This document shows positions 54,194 through 63,593 of a DNA stretch of 64,000 nucleotides, piece by piece. The number at the start of each line of letters is the position of its first letter. Within the stretch, counting starts at the first letter, position 1. The notes under the pieces were generated by a model that searched no databases, was not told where the DNA came from, and was given only the letters and a program-made list of their open reading frames with translations. A program made the translations under genes and the position numbers. This DNA comes from G963674835 sp963674835 (GTDB taxonomy: Bacteria; Planctomycetota; Planctomycetia; Pirellulales; Thermoguttaceae), in contig CAXXKC010000003.1 of NCBI GenBank assembly GCA_963674835.2, forward strand, positions 2,356,001-2,420,000, given 5' to 3'.

Positions 54194-55879
54194 TCACTGC
54201 CGGCCCATTGTCGTAAACTCTTTCTCGTTCAGCACGCCATCCTTGTTGGTGTCGAACGTGGGAAATCGGCGCCGGCCTTCGGCCTGGTCGGGAAACCGAT
54301 GCAGATATTCTTCGAGCGAGAGCACTCCGTCGTGGTTGGTGTCCTTGGCCTTGAACACGGCAGCGCGATCCAAAGGCGGCTTGGCCTTGCCAGGTTTGGG
54401 TCGCCTTTCCAGTGCCACGCCTGACGCGACAAGGTCGCGGGCCTTGCTCGGCGGGAGCGACTTCACCCAAGCCGAGAGCTTTGCGGAAAGCTCATTGACC
54501 ACTTCCGGGTGCTCGGCCGCCACGTCGCGCGTCTCGGCCGGGTCTTTGGGGATGTCGAACAGCTCGGCGTGGCTGCCATCGTGGTTCATGAACAGCTTCC
54601 AATCGCCGTCGCGCACGGCCAGCGTCGGCGGCTGATACTGGCCACCGCCGGACACCATGAAGAGCCATTCCCAGTACAACGGTTTGTGGCGGGGCCGCGA
54701 CGCGCCGAACCAGATATCGCTCATGTCCTCGCCGTCGAGCTGGACTGCGTCGGGCACGTTGACGCCGGCCAGCTTGCACACGGTGGGCAGCCAATCGACG
54801 GACGACATCACGCTGGTGTTGTCGACGCGGCCGGCGGCGACGCGGCCCGGCCAGCGCAGCAACCCAAACGTGCGGATGCCGCCCTCGTACATGCTGCGTT
54901 TTCGCGCGCGGAGCGGTCCGGTCGAGCCGACGCCCGCATTGGCCGCGTTGCCGATGCGATAGTCTTCAGGGCCGTTATCGCTGGAGAAGAAGATGATGGT
55001 ATTGTCGGTGATCCCCATCTCGTCGAGCGCGCCCATGAGGCGGCCAATCTGGGCGTCCAGATCGGTTAGGGACGCGCAGAAGACCTGCATCTGGCTCTTC
55101 AGATCCTTGGCCGCGCCGAGGTACTTCTGCATCCATTGGCCGAAGGCGGGATCGTCGGCCCGCGGGACGAGTGCCTGATAGACGGCGAGTTGCTCCGGTG
55201 TGGGTTTGAGCGGCGCGTGGGGCAGCAGGGTCCAGACGTTTACGTAGAATGGTCCGTCCTTGTGTTTGCGGATGAAATCGATGGTCTCGTCGACGATCAT
55301 GGTCGTCGATTTAGCGCGGAAGTAAGGATCGGCCTGCGCTGGAGGGCGTTTTTTTCCGTCGGGCGGCGCGGGGCCGTCGTCGCCGAGCGCCGGGCCGTTG
55401 GTGTTCACCGTGCGGTGCACATCGATTCCGTAGGCGCCCGGCGTGGGCGCCCCGTCGCCATTGCCAAGATGCCACTTGCCGAAATGGGCGGTGGCATAGC
55501 CCGACTGCTGGAGCAGCCTGGTGACCGTGGTCACTTCGGGGTCGAGCCAGTCGGGCATGCAGCGGGCCTCGTTCTGCGCGTGAGTGGCGAAGTGGCCGTG
55601 GATGAGATGGCGTGCGGGGAAATGGGATGTCATGAAGCCGCAACGGCTCGGCGAGCATACGGTGGCCGCGACGTAGAACTGCCGGAACCAGGTCGCTTGG
55701 CTGGCCAGGCGGTCGAGGTTCGGCGTGATCACGTAGGGATGACCGGCGAACTTGGCGTCGGCCCAACCCTGGTCGTCGGTGAGGATGAAGATGATGTTGG
55801 GTCGTTGTGGGGTCTCGGCGGCAAGGCACTGGCCACAGACTACCCAAGAAAACACGGCGAAAATCGGGAGCGTCTTCAT
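54194..55879 (-). CDS. Secreted S1 sulfatase (CSPSR) with two C-terminal EF-hands
   Basis: 561 residues, Sec signal (MKTLPIFAVFSWVVCGQCLA). NIIFILTDDQGWADAKFAGH, CSPSRCGFMTSHFPARH (Cys75), AHFGKWHLGNGDG and FFSSDNGPEDYRIG form the sulfatase domain (S1_16/S1_20-like). The last ~55 residues carry two canonical EF-hand calcium loops, DTNHDGVLSLEE (513-524) and DTNKDGVLNEKE (543-554), an arrangement that may stabilise the secreted enzyme or mediate calcium-dependent docking. First gene of the minus-strand pair; the next start is 96 bases downstream. Confidence 0.9.
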   Translation of the reverse strand: MKTLPIFAVFSWVVCGQCLAAETPQRPNIIFILTDDQGWADAKFAGHPYVITPNLDRLASQATWFRQFYVAATVCSPSRCGFMTSHFPARHLIHGHFATHAQNEARCMPDWLDPEVTTVTRLLQQSGYATAHFGKWHLGNGDGAPTPGAYGIDVHRTVNTNGPALGDDGPAPPDGKKRPPAQADPYFRAKSTTMIVDETIDFIRKHKDGPFYVNVWTLLPHAPLKPTPEQLAVYQALVPRADDPAFGQWMQKYLGAAKDLKSQMQVFCASLTDLDAQIGRLMGALDEMGITDNTIIFFSSDNGPEDYRIGNAANAGVGSTGPLRARKRSMYEGGIRTFGLLRWPGRVAAGRVDNTSVMSSVDWLPTVCKLAGVNVPDAVQLDGEDMSDIWFGASRPRHKPLYWEWLFMVSGGGQYQPPTLAVRDGDWKLFMNHDGSHAELFDIPKDPAETRDVAAEHPEVVNELSAKLSAWVKSLPPSKARDLVASGVALERRPKPGKAKPPLDRAAVFKAKDTNHDGVLSLEEYLHRFPDQAEGRRRFPTFDTNKDGVLNEKEFTTMGRQ

Positions 55880-56343
55880 AGGTTGATTCTCGATAAGACC
55901 CTGGGGGACGTACCCCGCGAATTACCAATCGGCAGGTGCGGGCTACTTCGCCCGCGCGCTCTCGAATACTGGCGGCACGTTGTCCTTATTCCATTGTTTG
56001 TAGGCTCGGCGAAGGGGAGCGAGCACTCGCATATTGACAGAATCAGAATGTATGGAATATCACCATATTATGGGATCGCTTCCCGATTCGCCAGTCAATT
56101 GGTCAGCAAACCCGACCGATCCGCGGGGAGGGCCGTCGGCATGGGTTCGCAGGCGGAAGCGACGACAGGCGCCTGAAAAGTGCTCCCTTCGTCTCGCCGC
56201 TGGAGCGTCCGGTTGCACGCAGCGCGTTGGCGGGAAACGGCGTTTCGGCGAGTTGTCCGAGCTTCGGTGATCCGGCTCGCTGCACACTGGAAACGGACTA
56301 AGTGGTCGGGTATGCTGGCCAGGAACGTTGGAGGACTGCCCGC
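55880..56343. promoter_or_regulatory. Divergent promoter region, sulfatase pairs
   Basis: This 464-base gap separates outward-facing sulfatase genes. A perfect TTGACA lies at 56034-56039 (plus strand) followed by AT-rich sequence (AATATC 16 bases on, CATATT further), giving a weak candidate promoter. No coding content is recognised. Confidence 0.35.
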
Positions 56344-58104
56344 ATGTCGATTCGCTTTGCCAAAGCTTCGTTCTTTCTGGTTGGCTTGCTTCTTCTGACG
56401 TGGACGCAGGCGCGTGCTGCGAATCGTCCGAATGTCGTCCTGGTGTTGACCGACGATCAGGGCTATGGCGACCTCTCGTGTCACGGCAATCCCGTGATCC
56501 ATACGCCCAACCTAGATCGGCTCTACGCGGAGAGCATCCGGCTGACCGATTTTCATGTTGCGCCGATGTGCACTCCGACTCGCGGGCAGTTGATGACGGG
56601 AGTTGACTGTCTGCGGAACGGGGCAATGAATGTCAGCAGCGGACGAGCGCTGCTGCGCCGCGAGGTGCGTACCATGGCAGACTTCTTTGCCGAGGGGGGC
56701 TACGTCGCCGGCCAGTTTGGCAAGTGGCATCTCGGTGACAATTATCCCTACCGGCCCCAGGACCGTGGCTTTCAGGAATCGATTTGGTTTCCTTCCTCGC
56801 ACATCTCGTCGGCAGCCGACTTCTGGAACAACGATTACTTTGACGACGTGTATCAACACAACGGGCGCCGCGAGCCGTTTCAGGGCTATTGCACAGACGT
56901 CTTCTTCGACGAAGCGATCCGCTGGATGCGACGGTGCGCTGAACGAGAGAAGCCATTCTTCTGCTACATCCCGCTCAACGCGGCGCACTATCCGCTGTTT
57001 GTGCCAGATAAGTACCGTGAGCCGTACCGTGGGCAGTCGCGAGATGTGGCCAGTTTCTTTGGAATGATTGCCAACATCGACGAGAACATAGGCAAGCTCG
57101 ACAAGTTCCTGGGCGATTGCGGTCTGCGTGAGAACACAATTCTGTTATTTCTGACCGACAACGGTGGAACGGTTGGTGTCAGACTGTTCAATGCCGGCAT
57201 GCGAGGCAAGAAGATCGACCTTTACGAGGGCGGGCACCGTGTGCCCTGCTTCTGGCGCTGGCCGGCCGGAAACCTACGTCCTGCAGGAGACGCCGCCGGA
57301 CTGACCGAGTGCCAGGACATTCTACCGACGCTCGTCGACTTGTGCGGTTTGCAGAAGCACGCAGGCACCAGGTTCGACGGGATCAGCCTCGCCAATCTGC
57401 TTCGTGGCCAGACCGAACGGTTGCCCGATCGCATGCTTGTCGTCCAGTTCAGCCGGATGAACCATCCTGCACCGGCAAAGGGGGATGCGTGCGTGATGTG
57501 GGATCGGTGGCGGCTCATTCAGGACAGAGAGCTGTACGATGTTCAGGCCGATCCGGGGCAGAAGCAGAACGTGCTTGCCGATCACCCCGAGGTGACGGCC
57601 AAGATGCGGGCTCATTACAAGCGATGGTGGGCTGGGGTTGCGCCGCGGGTGAACGAGTTCAGCCCGATCCACATCGGCTCGGACCGGGAGAATCCGATGA
57701 TGCTCTCCCCGTGCGACTGGCAAGACATGTTTCTCGACCAGAGCGCACAGGTTCGGCGCGGCGTTGGCAAGAACGGCATCTGGGACCTGATCGTCGAGCA
57801 GGAGGGCGAGTACGAGATTTCGCTTCGCCGTTGGCCGCAGGAAGCCGGTGTGCCGATCACCTCGGGCGTTCCTGAATATGAGGCGGTGGACGGGAGGTAT
57901 CCACAGGGCGTGGCCTTGCCGGTCGCCCAAACGCGTCTGCGCATTGCGGATATTGATGAGACGAAGGCGGTTCGGCCCGGGGACGAGGCGGTCGCGTACA
58001 CCGTGCATCTGAAGGCGGGTCGCACGCAATTGCAGACATGGTTCTACGATGAGGGAAAAGAAGAGCTTTGTGGGGCGTACTGCGTGTATGTGCTGCGAAA
58101 GTGA
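56344..58104 (+). CDS. Secreted S1 sulfatase (CTPTR) with C-terminal beta-rich extension
   Basis: 586 residues from the ATG at 56344 (GGAGG 9 bases upstream), Sec signal (FFLVGLLLLTWTQARAA). NVVLVLTDDQGYGDLSCHGN, CTPTRGQLMTGVDCLRNGAM (Cys76), QFGKWHLGDNYPYRPQDRGF and FLTDNGGTVGVRLFNAGMRGKK are typical of S1_20-like arylsulfatases. From about residue 450 a ~130-residue beta-rich extension follows (IWDLIVEQEGEYEISLRRWP, VAYTVHLKAGRTQLQTWF), probably an accessory beta-sandwich. The next sulfatase starts about 100 bases downstream. Confidence 0.9.
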   Translation: MSIRFAKASFFLVGLLLLTWTQARAANRPNVVLVLTDDQGYGDLSCHGNPVIHTPNLDRLYAESIRLTDFHVAPMCTPTRGQLMTGVDCLRNGAMNVSSGRALLRREVRTMADFFAEGGYVAGQFGKWHLGDNYPYRPQDRGFQESIWFPSSHISSAADFWNNDYFDDVYQHNGRREPFQGYCTDVFFDEAIRWMRRCAEREKPFFCYIPLNAAHYPLFVPDKYREPYRGQSRDVASFFGMIANIDENIGKLDKFLGDCGLRENTILLFLTDNGGTVGVRLFNAGMRGKKIDLYEGGHRVPCFWRWPAGNLRPAGDAAGLTECQDILPTLVDLCGLQKHAGTRFDGISLANLLRGQTERLPDRMLVVQFSRMNHPAPAKGDACVMWDRWRLIQDRELYDVQADPGQKQNVLADHPEVTAKMRAHYKRWWAGVAPRVNEFSPIHIGSDRENPMMLSPCDWQDMFLDQSAQVRRGVGKNGIWDLIVEQEGEYEISLRRWPQEAGVPITSGVPEYEAVDGRYPQGVALPVAQTRLRIADIDETKAVRPGDEAVAYTVHLKAGRTQLQTWFYDEGKEELCGAYCVYVLRK

Positions 58105-58208
58105 ATTGCGGCGCAGCGTCGTGGACTCATGAGATGTGGTGCTGCTGAATCGATCGGCGTTTACGATCCGCCCCGATATGGCTTGGTGTGCAAAGGAGGA
58201 TGCTTCCC

Positions 58209-59702
58209 ATGGTGAGGACCACACGAAACACGCTCGCAGGCCTTCTTGCGGTATTGCTGCTCGCGCCGGTGGCCGAAACCGTCGCAGCCGAGAAGCTTCC
58301 GCAGCGGCTAAACGTTCTTTTCATCGCAGCCGACGACATGCGCCCGCAACTGGGCTGCTACGGGGACCGAGTGGTGAAGTCTCCGAACATCGATCGGTTG
58401 GCGGGTCGCGGGATGGTTTTCAACCGGGCATTCTGCCAGCAGGCGTTGTGCTCGCCGTCGAGGATATCGCTCCTGTCCGGGCGGCATCCATGGACGACGA
58501 ACATCTACCGCATTGGCCCGCCGCTGCGGAGCACGATGCCGGACATCGTCACGCTGCCCCAGTTATTCAAGAACCACGGCTGGTTCACCCGGAGCCTGGG
58601 CAAGATCTACCACATCGGCATCGACGATCCGGACTCTTGGAGTGTACCTTCCTGGGTTTCCAGGACACCTCGCTATGGACAGGAGGGATCGGCGAAGGTC
58701 CGGGCGGCGGCGGCGAAGCTGCGAGCCCAGGGGATTGAAGACCCGGACCGGGGCCCGCAGATGCCGTTCTACGCCGGGCCGGCATTCGAGTCGCCCGACT
58801 GCGAGGATGTCGACCTGACGGACGGCGATATGACCCGCGAGGCGATCAAGGCGCTTCGCGGACTTGCCGAGAAACCGGATCAGCCTTTCTTTCTTGCCAT
58901 AGGGTTCGTGAACCCTCACGTTCCCTGGGTGGCGCCGAAGAAGTACCACGATCTGTACGACCCGGCCGATATCAAGATTCCGGACAATCGCTATCCGCCC
59001 AGAGACGCTCCGTCATACGCGGCGACGTCGGGTGCCGACTTCTACTGGTATGGCAACGTACCGCGGGACCGCAAGATCAGCGACGAGTTCGGTCGCCGCT
59101 GCCTACACGGCTATCTGGCCGCCATCAGCTACGTGGACGCGTGCACCGGCCGCGTGCTCGATGAACTCGACCGGCTCGGCCTCAGCGAGAACACGATCGT
59201 CGTTTTCTGGGGCGACCACGGTTATTACATGGGTGAGCACAATTGGTGGGGCGGAAAACACAACAATTACGAGGGCGCTACCCACGCCCCCTTGATCATG
59301 GCGGTGCCCCGTATGAAGACGGCGGGGAAGAAGACCAGCGTCATCGTCGAGTTCGTCGACATCTATCCCACGCTTGCCGAGCTGGCCGGGCTACCATTGC
59401 CGGACGGACTGGAAGGAACGAGTCTTGTTCCGCTTCTGAATGCTCCAGACACGCCGTGGAGCAAGACGGCGATCAGCGAGTATCCGAAAGGGGGACGTCA
59501 AGGCACGGCGATCCGTACCGATCGTTATCGCTATGTAGAATGGCGCGACAAGTCGGGCAAGCTCGTCGATCGCGAGTTGTACGACCACGAGACTGATCCC
59601 CAGGAGAACCAGAACGTCGCCGGCAAGCCCGAAAACGGAGTCGTGATTGAGCGTCTCGCCGCGGAACTCGAGGCCAGCCGGGCCGCGCGAAGGACCCAGT
59701 AG
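58209..59702 (+). CDS. Secreted S1 sulfatase (CSPSR), iduronate-2-sulfatase-like
   Basis: 497 residues from the ATG at 58209, with AAAGGAGG upstream, and a Sec signal (LAGLLAVLLLAPVAETVAAE). NVLFIAADDMRPQLGCYGD, QALCSPSRISLLSGRHPWTT (Cys81), KIYHIGIDDP (a Lys-His pair in place of GKWH), PHVPWVAPKKYHDLYD and FWGDHGYYMGEHNWWGGKHNNYE match the iduronate-2-sulfatase (S1_7) group. Candidate substrates are uronate-containing sulfated glycans. Last gene of the sulfatase island. Confidence 0.9.
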   Translation: MVRTTRNTLAGLLAVLLLAPVAETVAAEKLPQRLNVLFIAADDMRPQLGCYGDRVVKSPNIDRLAGRGMVFNRAFCQQALCSPSRISLLSGRHPWTTNIYRIGPPLRSTMPDIVTLPQLFKNHGWFTRSLGKIYHIGIDDPDSWSVPSWVSRTPRYGQEGSAKVRAAAAKLRAQGIEDPDRGPQMPFYAGPAFESPDCEDVDLTDGDMTREAIKALRGLAEKPDQPFFLAIGFVNPHVPWVAPKKYHDLYDPADIKIPDNRYPPRDAPSYAATSGADFYWYGNVPRDRKISDEFGRRCLHGYLAAISYVDACTGRVLDELDRLGLSENTIVVFWGDHGYYMGEHNWWGGKHNNYEGATHAPLIMAVPRMKTAGKKTSVIVEFVDIYPTLAELAGLPLPDGLEGTSLVPLLNAPDTPWSKTAISEYPKGGRQGTAIRTDRYRYVEWRDKSGKLVDRELYDHETDPQENQNVAGKPENGVVIERLAAELEASRAARRTQ

Positions 59703-60249
59703 CACTGGCCGAAGTGTGCGGGTTCGATGTGTTCTTCGGTTACTATGAGTGGGTCCACGCCCACACTTGATTTCGGCGTTACCTGATCTGCGAGAGCGAG
59801 CAGGTTCTGCTGCGCGGCAACAGCTACGCGTCACGACGAGTCCCACGCAGGACCCCCGCCCCAGCATTGCCACTCTTTGGGCAACCGTTAACACCACTGT
59901 CGCCTTGTGAAGCCATCTTCACATGATTCCATGCGAAGAAGTTCGGTCCGACCGGCCGTCCATCGCTGCCGAGCATTCCTGCCATGTCACGGCAAGATCG
60001 CGCAAGTTTTGCACACCTTGGTGCCCGACATCTCGTGGGCCCAACCCGATTGACGGTCACGCGCTTGCCAAAATGATTGCTGCGTGGAATTGCATCGGGC
60101 CTCGTGCGGGATTCGGCGGGATGCCAGCTTGACGAATCGCAGGAGTTCTGCCAAAATTCGGCAGTCTAGTAGATCATCTCTATTACCGGACTGCCGCCTG
60201 CGGAAGTGGACGACCGTGTTGTCTTTCGAGGGTCCTGTCGGCCAAACTC
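59703..60249. other. Intergenic region before PadR gene, with operator-like inverted repeat
   Basis: No recognisable gene lies in these 547 bases. At 60159-60166 CGGCAGTC and 60189-60196 GACTGCCG form a perfect 8-bp inverted repeat around a 22-base centre. The centre itself holds a small dyad (AGAT-C-ATCT). The site ends 53 bases before the PadR start and is a candidate autoregulatory operator. Confidence 0.4.
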
Positions 60250-60618
60250 ATGAGATGCAAAGGCAACTGTGCCTGTGAAGGACAAACGCTGGACCGGCTC
60301 CTTCAGCCGACGGTCATGGCGATGCTGATCGAGAGACCTCTTCACGGTTATGCTCTTATCGAGGAGTTGAAAGGCTCTCCGCTGATGAAAGGCATTGCGC
60401 CCGATCCCACGGGCGTTTACCGTCTGCTCAGCATGTTGGAAGAGCAAGGGATGGTTTCTCATGCGTGGAGCGGTTCAAGGACAGGGCCTGCCAAAAGGCT
60501 CTATGAACTGACGCCCGCAGGGAGGAAGTGCGTTGGCAAGTGGATTGACACGCTCGACAGATATCAGAAAGATATTGGGCGATTGGTCAGGATGATGCGG
60601 AAAGCCAAGTCCTCTTGA
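60250..60618 (+). CDS. PadR-family transcriptional regulator with N-terminal cysteine cluster
   Basis: 122 residues. LLQPTVMAMLIERPLHGYALIEELKG is the PadR winged-helix start, and DPTGVYRLLSMLEEQGMVSHAW and PAKRLYELTPAGRKCV complete the wing. The protein begins MRCKGNCACEGQTLD, with Cys3, Cys7 and Cys9 forming a CxxxCxC cluster before the DNA-binding domain, which could bind a metal. PadR proteins usually repress nearby genes and their own. The operator-like inverted repeat upstream fits that. The ribosome binding site is poor. Confidence 0.85.
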   Translation: MRCKGNCACEGQTLDRLLQPTVMAMLIERPLHGYALIEELKGSPLMKGIAPDPTGVYRLLSMLEEQGMVSHAWSGSRTGPAKRLYELTPAGRKCVGKWIDTLDRYQKDIGRLVRMMRKAKSS

Positions 60619-60721
60619 ACCTAACCAATGATGGGGATGGTGCAAGCGAAACTCATTTTGAACGATTGACTGTTGTTTGGCTTCGTTAAGGGCACGGAGC
60701 CTTTGATCAGGGAGTATTTCC

Positions 60722-61114
60722 ATGGCTAGGTACGCTGCTGTCGCTTGTGTGGCGCTGTTGATGCTCGGATTGTCGACGAGTTTGGCTACCGCCGAAGAAG
60801 TGGTGATCCAGGTATCACCGAGTACGATCAACCTGGCGTACGAAGGCGAGGTCGTCACCGTCCATGCCGACATCCCTTACTCGGGCGTTGTTACGGCGAG
60901 CTTGAAGCTGAACGGTGTCGAAGTCTGGTGGACGAAGGCGGACAATCAGGGAAACCTCGTCGCCAAGTTCGATGTCGACAGTGTGAAGGACATCATTGCT
61001 GTGCCCAGCGCAGACTTGGAGCTTTCGGGCATGGTTGAGATTGAAGAGGGATTCGAAGTGCCCTTTTCGGGATCGGACACAGTTAAAGTGGTCGATAACA
61101 GTGGCCGGAAGTAG
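60722..61114 (+). CDS. Small secreted beta-sandwich protein, unknown function
   Basis: 130 residues with a clear Sec signal (YAAVACVALLMLGLSTSLATA). The mature ~105 residues are rich in alternating polar and hydrophobic strands (VVIQVSPSTINLAYEGEVVTVHADI, GVVTASLKLNGVEVWW, LELSGMVEIEEGFEVPFSGSDTVKV) and look like a single Ig-like domain. No family is recognised. It lies 103 bases after the PadR gene on the same strand and may be controlled by it. Confidence 0.75.
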   Translation: MARYAAVACVALLMLGLSTSLATAEEVVIQVSPSTINLAYEGEVVTVHADIPYSGVVTASLKLNGVEVWWTKADNQGNLVAKFDVDSVKDIIAVPSADLELSGMVEIEEGFEVPFSGSDTVKVVDNSGRK

Positions 61115-61926
61115 GTCACGTCGCGGCAGAAAGCCGGGCTTGCACCAGAAGAGTCGAGAACGACGAATACCGCCCACCGGAGTGATGTGAAGCGGCAATT
61201 CTGATTTCAAGCCGGGTGGTCATCGCCCGGAGCCACTTGTTGGCGCGCTTCTTTACGTGTTCGCGCAGAGGGCTCCGGACGATTTGACTGCAGGTGACCC
61301 TGGCCAGCGCGTTTCTCGCCCGTACTCGCTTGTGATCTGAGCGATTGTGTGTATGGGAAGAGGGATGTGGGATGAGCCACGTGAATTCGCACGAGAATCC
61401 TCTTGTCAGGCGTCGAGCAGAGGGACGGGTTTGGGTCTTGGCTTGTGTCTTCATCACAAGTCGTTGAAGGTACTTTTGTTCTGCTAACACTCGTCGTCGG
61501 TGAGTGACACGGGCTGGCTCGTTCGCGGGGCACGGTCGTCGGCTACTCTCAGCGATCGTCAAAATCCAACGTGAGTCGGCCTTTGGAGAGTGTGCCCAGC
61601 GTTCGGCCGTCGTGCTGGTGTGTTCTCGATTCTGCCGGCGTTGCCACTCGTGGACTGGGATGGCATGGAAATCTAGGAAATATACAGCCACTGCGTCCGG
61701 TGTGTCGTCTGGGAACTTCTAAAGGACCTTGCGGGATATGCCGATACCGCGAACAGTACAGGATCCGTAGATGTTGCGGGCATAAGGCCACGTGGGCAGC
61801 AGGCAGCAAGACTGCCATGTGTGCTGGGCATTTCACGGTTACACCGCATTGGGCCAAGTGAAGTGCCGGCCTTCGCCAAAGAACCGCCACCGGAAAGTGC
61901 GGCAGCGTCGCATAGAAAGGCCATGT
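61115..61926. other. Long intergenic region before BBP7 gene
   Basis: About 810 bases with several open frames, but none has convincing protein composition, a ribosome binding site or a recognisable motif. I see nothing specific here. Confidence 0.3.
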
Positions 61927-63519
61927 ATGACCAGGTTGGCACGCCCTCGGTTGCGCATTCGTCCGATTCGCGTCTCGGCTCTCGGCAAGACGATCCTGTC
62001 GGCAATCGTGGTCAGCATCTGGCTTGGTACCTGGCCTGCTGTTGCGCAGACGGAGGACGATCATTTGGCGGCTCCGCCGTGGCAAAGACGGCCGTCCGGT
62101 GTGGCTCGCAACGTGTCCTGGAGTCCACATCGTGACTCTCGTAGTGGCACCGTGAAGCAGGAATACGTTGCATCAACGGCGATGGCTTCGGAGGCTTCTG
62201 CCAGTGAGCGGTCGTCGGACGAACCTGTGGCTCGCGTTGCTGATGCGAGTATCGTCGCTATGCAGGATGACGAAACGCAACTGCCCAGCGGACTATCGGC
62301 CCAGCCGGAGTACACGGAGGGAGTTGGCGACATCGCACCCTACGGCGACGGACTTGGCGGCGGATGCTGCACGCCCGAATGCTATCCGTACGAGTGTGGC
62401 CCGTGCGATAGCTGTTATGCGGGCGGGTATGGATCGTTCAATCCATGGCATCCATGCTTGCAGAATCGCTTGTGGGTGCGAGGCGAGTATCTGCTCTGGT
62501 GGACCAAAGGCAGCCATTTGCCATCCCTGGTGACGACCAGCACGGAAGGCACCGAACCGAGCGAGGCCGGTGTACTTGGGGAAGCGGACACGAGCATCCT
62601 TTTCGGCAATGGGACCGTCGGCACCGGCACGAATTCCGGTGGGCGCGTCTCCTTCGGTTATTGGTTCGACCCCTGTCAATGCGCGGGGATTGAGGCGAGC
62701 TACTTGGGGCTTGGCGAGGAGACGACCCGATTCTCTGCCACAAGTGCGAGCACGCCCATCATCGCTCGCCCATATTATGACACTCAGTTGGGCGCCCAGA
62801 GCGCCATGTTGGCGGCACATCCCGACTTTCTGGATGGAACGGTGAGTTGCAGTCTGACGAGCCAGTTTCAGGCCGTCGAGGTGTTGTGGCGCCGCAATGT
62901 GCACCGACAGGAGTGGAGCCGCATGGATCTCCTTGTCGGTTGGCGTTTTGCCCGGCTGAACGAGAGTCTGCGAATCGACCAATACTCGGAGTGGACGGAA
63001 TCGCAAGGACCGGTCGTCGCCGGGACCACCAAGAGTCTGTATGACCTGTTCGACGTCGAGAATCGGTTCAACGGTGCGGAGTTGGGCATTGCGTATCGTC
63101 GGCACGTCGGTCGATGGTCGCTGGAAGCGCTGATGAAACTCGGGCTGGGTTGCACTCACTCCCGCGTGCTCATCGACGGTATGACAACAACGGCGGTGCC
63201 GAACGGTGGAAGCTCGACGTTTTCGGGCGACCTGCTGGCACAAGAGACGAACATCGGCCAGTACAGCCGCAATCAGTTCGCCGTATTGCCGGAACTCGGG
63301 GTCACGCTGAGTTACGCTGTCACGAGCCGACTGCGTGCGTCGTTCGGCTATACGTTCCTGTATTGGAGCCAAGTCGCGCGGCCGGCAGAGCAGCTAGATA
63401 CGAATGTCTCGCAGTTGCCCCCGGAAACGCCCACCGGTTCGCATCAACCTGCATTCGACTTCGTGATGAGCGATTTCTGGGCGCAGGGGATGAACTTCGG
63501 ACTGGAGTACCGCTTTTAG
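61927..63519 (+). CDS. BBP7-family outer-membrane beta-barrel protein
   Basis: 530 residues from the ATG at 61927 (AAAGG 7 bases upstream), with a signal peptide (TILSAIVVSIWLGTWPAVAQ). A low-complexity linker and a cysteine-rich segment (GGGCCTPECYPYECGPCDSCY, about residues 140-160) precede the barrel. The barrel starts LWVRGEYLLWWTKGSHLP, the conserved opening of the planctomycete BBP7 family, and ends with an aromatic residue (NFGLEYRF), as outer-membrane barrels do. Alternating strands such as GRVSFGYWFDPCQCAGIEASYLGLG and LRASFGYTFLYWSQ fill the rest. Function is unknown; a porin or surface-structural role is inferred. The stop codon is the first element of repeat copy 2. Confidence 0.85.
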   Translation: MTRLARPRLRIRPIRVSALGKTILSAIVVSIWLGTWPAVAQTEDDHLAAPPWQRRPSGVARNVSWSPHRDSRSGTVKQEYVASTAMASEASASERSSDEPVARVADASIVAMQDDETQLPSGLSAQPEYTEGVGDIAPYGDGLGGGCCTPECYPYECGPCDSCYAGGYGSFNPWHPCLQNRLWVRGEYLLWWTKGSHLPSLVTTSTEGTEPSEAGVLGEADTSILFGNGTVGTGTNSGGRVSFGYWFDPCQCAGIEASYLGLGEETTRFSATSASTPIIARPYYDTQLGAQSAMLAAHPDFLDGTVSCSLTSQFQAVEVLWRRNVHRQEWSRMDLLVGWRFARLNESLRIDQYSEWTESQGPVVAGTTKSLYDLFDVENRFNGAELGIAYRRHVGRWSLEALMKLGLGCTHSRVLIDGMTTTAVPNGGSSTFSGDLLAQETNIGQYSRNQFAVLPELGVTLSYAVTSRLRASFGYTFLYWSQVARPAEQLDTNVSQLPPETPTGSHQPAFDFVMSDFWAQGMNFGLEYRF

Positions 63520-63581
63520 TGCGTGTCGCACTTGACTGCAGCGTTCGTGGCGACGCGTTTCTGCGGTTTCGAAAGCGAAAC
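63518..63581 (+). repeat. Structured 64-bp dispersed repeat, copy 2
   Basis: This copy matches 28629-28692 at 57 of 64 positions. It has the same first hairpin (AGTGCG-TGT-CGCACT) and a second stem pairing 63555-63561 (GCGTTTC) with 63577-63583 (GAAACGC). Here one base pair is C-G where copy 1 has T-A, a compensatory change. It starts within the TAG stop codon of the BBP7 gene. Confidence 0.8.
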
Positions 63582-63593
63582 GCCGGATGTGTT

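Noticed and set aside
59824..60060. Minus-strand 78-codon frame in the gap before the PadR gene
   Set aside because: A few stretches look protein-like (FFAWNHVKMASQGD), but there is no ribosome binding site, no recognised family and no neighbours on that strand.
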